Source of the DNA: Prevotellaceae bacterium
Lineage (GTDB): Bacteria > Bacteroidota > Bacteroidia > Bacteroidales > Bacteroidaceae
Reading direction: 5' to 3'
DNA: 9,250 nucleotides
NCBI GenBank assembly: GCA_021204885.1
Contig: JAJPYP010000066.1
Span: 1 to 9,250 of the forward strand
Part shown: positions 7,842 through 9,250 of the stretch, one piece after another
Layout of the letters: each line of letters begins with the position of its first letter
Position numbering within the stretch: the first letter of the stretch is position 1
The notes under the pieces: generated by a model
The model's database searches: none
What the model was told of the DNA's origin: nothing
The model's input: only the letters and a program-made list of their open reading frames with translations
Program-made: the position numbers and the translations under genes

Positions 7842-7849
7842 CAAATATC
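7842..7849 (-). promoter_or_regulatory. Candidate -7 box abutting the start of the LysE-like gene
   Basis: On the minus strand GATATTTG, one base off TAnnTTTG, is followed by CAGCC and then the ATG at 7836. If used, transcription would begin at or within a few bases of the start codon, giving a leaderless or near-leaderless mRNA. No TTTG -33 element is visible at 19-21 bases, so the promoter is tentative. Confidence 0.4.
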
Positions 7850-7887
7850 GTGTTTTTTTGCGAGATGCGTGTGCGTATAACTATTTT

Positions 7888-8463
7888 TTACACCATTTGC
7901 AGTTCCCTATACATCGTGTGGTAAGCGTCGGCCTTGCGCTTCAAAGCCAGCGGGTAGGCACGCGAAGAGGAGGGCATACGGTAGAGGCGCATCGGCCGCT
8001 CTTTATAGATAAAAGGGATGCGCCCGCCTGTTTGGGGGCGTTCGATGCTGAAGTACGCGCACAGCGTGTCGGTGGCTTTCTCGCCGGTGGTCACGATGGC
8101 CTCGCAGCGGGGAAGGGCATCGAGCAGGGCGGCTATGTCGGTGGGTTCCACCACGTCCAAGTACTTGTCCGAGGCGTTGCCTTGCAGCCTTTGCACGGCC
8201 GTGGCGGTGTCGTAAAGGGCGATGCCTTTATCTGCGAGGAACTGTACGATCCGCTCCTTTGAGAATGCCTTGCGTCCGTTCTCCTCGAAGTGCCGGGCAT
8301 CACCAAAGAAGACCAAGCCCGTTATTCTCCACATGTCGTTGTTCCAGTTGGGGTAATAGAACTCCATGCACCACCGCGCTCGCGGTGGCGGGAAGCTGCC
8401 TAATATGAGTAGTTTCGCTTGGACCGGAAGGAACGGCTGCAAGGGATGTCGCTCTATGGGCAT
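7888..8463 (-). CDS. Uracil-DNA glycosylase superfamily protein (family 6 / hypoxanthine-DNA glycosylase-like)
   Basis: Predicted to cut a damaged base (uracil or hypoxanthine) from DNA as the first step of base-excision repair. 191 residues, the usual size for a single UDG-fold domain. Motif 1 is split as in family 6: LGSFPPPRARW (21-31), then YYPNWNNDMWRI (36-47), where the Asn of NNDMW is the likely catalytic-loop residue. The opposite motif is MPSSSRAYP (163-171), equivalent to the minor-groove loop that follows a Pro-Ser-x-Ser pattern. A central ALYDTATAV strand (82-90) and IVTTGEKA (123-130) fit the core. No iron-sulphur cysteines are apparent, which argues against families 4 and 5. The substrate is uncertain. 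It lies four bases after the unknown gene upstream, so the two are probably one transcript, and 51 bases before the LysE-like gene with no terminator between. Confidence 0.82.
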   Translation of the reverse strand: MPIERHPLQPFLPVQAKLLILGSFPPPRARWCMEFYYPNWNNDMWRITGLVFFGDARHFEENGRKAFSKERIVQFLADKGIALYDTATAVQRLQGNASDKYLDVVEPTDIAALLDALPRCEAIVTTGEKATDTLCAYFSIERPQTGGRIPFIYKERPMRLYRMPSSSRAYPLALKRKADAYHTMYRELQMV

Positions 8464-8467
8464 GCCG

Positions 8468-9100
8468 TCACTTCTTTTTCTCTTCGGTCTCCTCGTGTTT
8501 GGGTTCTTTCTTGGCCAACATCACCACGTTATAGACGTATTCGGTCATCCACTGTTCGGAATAGCCCAAGCGTTCCTTGTAATGGCGCACGGCCATGGCG
8601 GTCTTGTGCACGTCGTCTTTCTTCCACACCTCTTTGGTGCACACTTCGTGTACGGTCTTCTCGGTCATGGTGCGCAGCGCTCCCTTGAAGATGGAGGGCA
8701 TGCGGTATTTCCACTGCATCAGGTTGCCCATGAGCATCATCAGGTCATTAGAAAAGCCTTGGTACATGTACAGGTAACCTTGCACGTCGTTCTGGGTGCG
8801 GCAGTGTTTCTTCACCGAAGTGTCTATCTCTTTGAAGAAGTTCTCGCTGATGCCGTAGTCTTGCATCAGCATCTTGCGCGAGGCGGCTTTCTCGGCTTGT
8901 CCTAACCTTCCGCCTTGGGTAGGTATCTTGAAGAGGCGCTTGAAGTTGGCCACGTCGGGCACGAAGCGGATGTTGGTGATGCCAAGGTTGGCCGCTATGA
9001 CTGACTGGAAATAGACGCGGGTAAGGGAGGCGAAATCTTCCATGTTCTTGGATTGCGTCTCCGCGTCTTTCTTCTTGAATAGTTTGCTGAAGATGTTCAT
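8468..9100 (-). CDS. Conserved-looking protein of unknown function
   Basis: 210 residues from ATG 9100; not recognised. It is predicted soluble, with no signal peptide or membrane helix. The N-terminus is lysine-rich (MNIFSKLFKKK) and could be an amphipathic, membrane-touching or nucleic-acid-touching end. The tail is highly charged (KKEPKHEETEEKKK) and probably disordered. The middle, about residues 20-195, looks helical and rich in Met and aromatic residues (for example YMYQGF at 111-116 and NLMQWKYRMP at 126-135), with only two cysteines, C100 and C154. The frame stays open for 23 more codons to an ATG at 9169, but that stretch contains a -33/-7 promoter pair (9139-9170), so 9100 is the better start. 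It ends four bases before the DNA glycosylase gene, implying co-transcription and possibly a shared role in nucleic-acid maintenance; that link is inference only. Confidence 0.8.
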   Translation of the reverse strand: MNIFSKLFKKKDAETQSKNMEDFASLTRVYFQSVIAANLGITNIRFVPDVANFKRLFKIPTQGGRLGQAEKAASRKMLMQDYGISENFFKEIDTSVKKHCRTQNDVQGYLYMYQGFSNDLMMLMGNLMQWKYRMPSIFKGALRTMTEKTVHEVCTKEVWKKDDVHKTAMAVRHYKERLGYSEQWMTEYVYNVVMLAKKEPKHEETEEKKK

Positions 9101-9138
9101 GTCGTTATGTCTGTTAGGTGGTTGTTGTTTCTTGTTTG

Positions 9139-9170
9139 CAAAAGTAATGATTTTGTTGTTTCGTGCCAAG
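9139..9170 (-). promoter_or_regulatory. Bacteroidota-type promoter for the unknown gene and DNA glycosylase
   Basis: TACTTTTG on the minus strand (9146-9139) matches TAnnTTTG exactly, with CTTG (9170-9167) 20 bases upstream as a -33 element carrying the core TTG. Transcription would start near 9135, giving a leader of about 35 A-rich bases before ATG 9100. This is the best promoter match in the window. Confidence 0.62.
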
Positions 9171-9181
9171 GATTGGAGCCG

Positions 9182-9250
9182 CTATTTGGAGGGCTTGCGC
9201 TTTCTTGTTTCATTCCTTGCGGTTTCGGGGGGATGGGGTTCGTGGGGCGG
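9182..9250 (-). CDS. Possible C-terminal tail of an upstream gene (right edge)
   Basis: One minus-strand frame is open from the window edge to a TAG at 9184-9182 and would encode a Pro-rich then basic tail ending NETRKRKPSK. Basic C-terminal tails like this are common, and a stop just before the promoter at 9139-9170 is a sensible layout. But 22 codons are too few to exclude chance, and a second minus frame is also open here. Confidence 0.22.
   Translation of the reverse strand, partial: PPHEPHPPETARNETRKRKPSK

Noticed and set aside
9097..9213. 38-codon minus-strand frame whose TGA overlaps the ATG at 9100
   Set aside because: The ATGA overlap looked like translational coupling, but the frame spans the -33/-7 promoter pair at 9139-9170 and the peptide is low-complexity, so a leader peptide is unlikely.

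Overview
The window reads as ordinary chromosomal DNA of a member of the Bacteroidota, most likely order Bacteroidales (Bacteroides or a close relative). Three things point that way. Promoter-like sites follow the Bacteroidota -33 TTTG / -7 TAnnTTTG pattern instead of the sigma70 pattern. Start codons lack clear Shine-Dalgarno sequences and often have A-rich leaders. The proteins (RlmD beginning MARKRKE, a DUF4924-like protein, a LysE-like transporter next to rfbD and prfC) resemble those of gut Bacteroides. The genus is an inference. I see no transposase, phage gene, CRISPR array, tRNA or rRNA.

Layout. On the left, the first 283 codons of pyruvate phosphate dikinase (ppdK) run leftward off the window edge. 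A 240-base divergent intergenic region follows, with a candidate promoter on each strand and a small inverted repeat. Two rightward genes for RNA modification come next: rlmD (23S rRNA m5U methyltransferase) and an RluA-family pseudouridine synthase. They meet a leftward GNAT acetyltransferase gene tail to tail, one base apart.

Everything right of base 3504 lies on the minus strand. In transcription order (right to left) it is: a possible C-terminal scrap of an unseen gene at the right edge; a promoter; a 210-residue protein of unknown function; a UDG-superfamily DNA glycosylase 4 bases downstream; a second candidate promoter almost touching the next start; a LysE-type membrane exporter; a DUF4924-like protein; rfbD (dTDP-rhamnose synthesis); prfC (release factor 3); then, after 120 bases, the GNAT gene. 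The 11-13 base gaps make lysE-like/DUF4924/rfbD a credible operon. prfC probably belongs to it, although a GC-rich hairpin fills most of the rfbD-prfC gap.

The window is mostly housekeeping: central carbon metabolism, rRNA modification, translation termination, sugar-nucleotide synthesis and DNA repair. I found no convincing undescribed defence, mobile or biosynthetic system. The points most worth following up are the unknown protein coupled to the DNA glycosylase, the hairpin between rfbD and prfC, the near-leaderless promoter of the exporter operon, and two genes whose longest open frames begin too early because they run into their own promoters.
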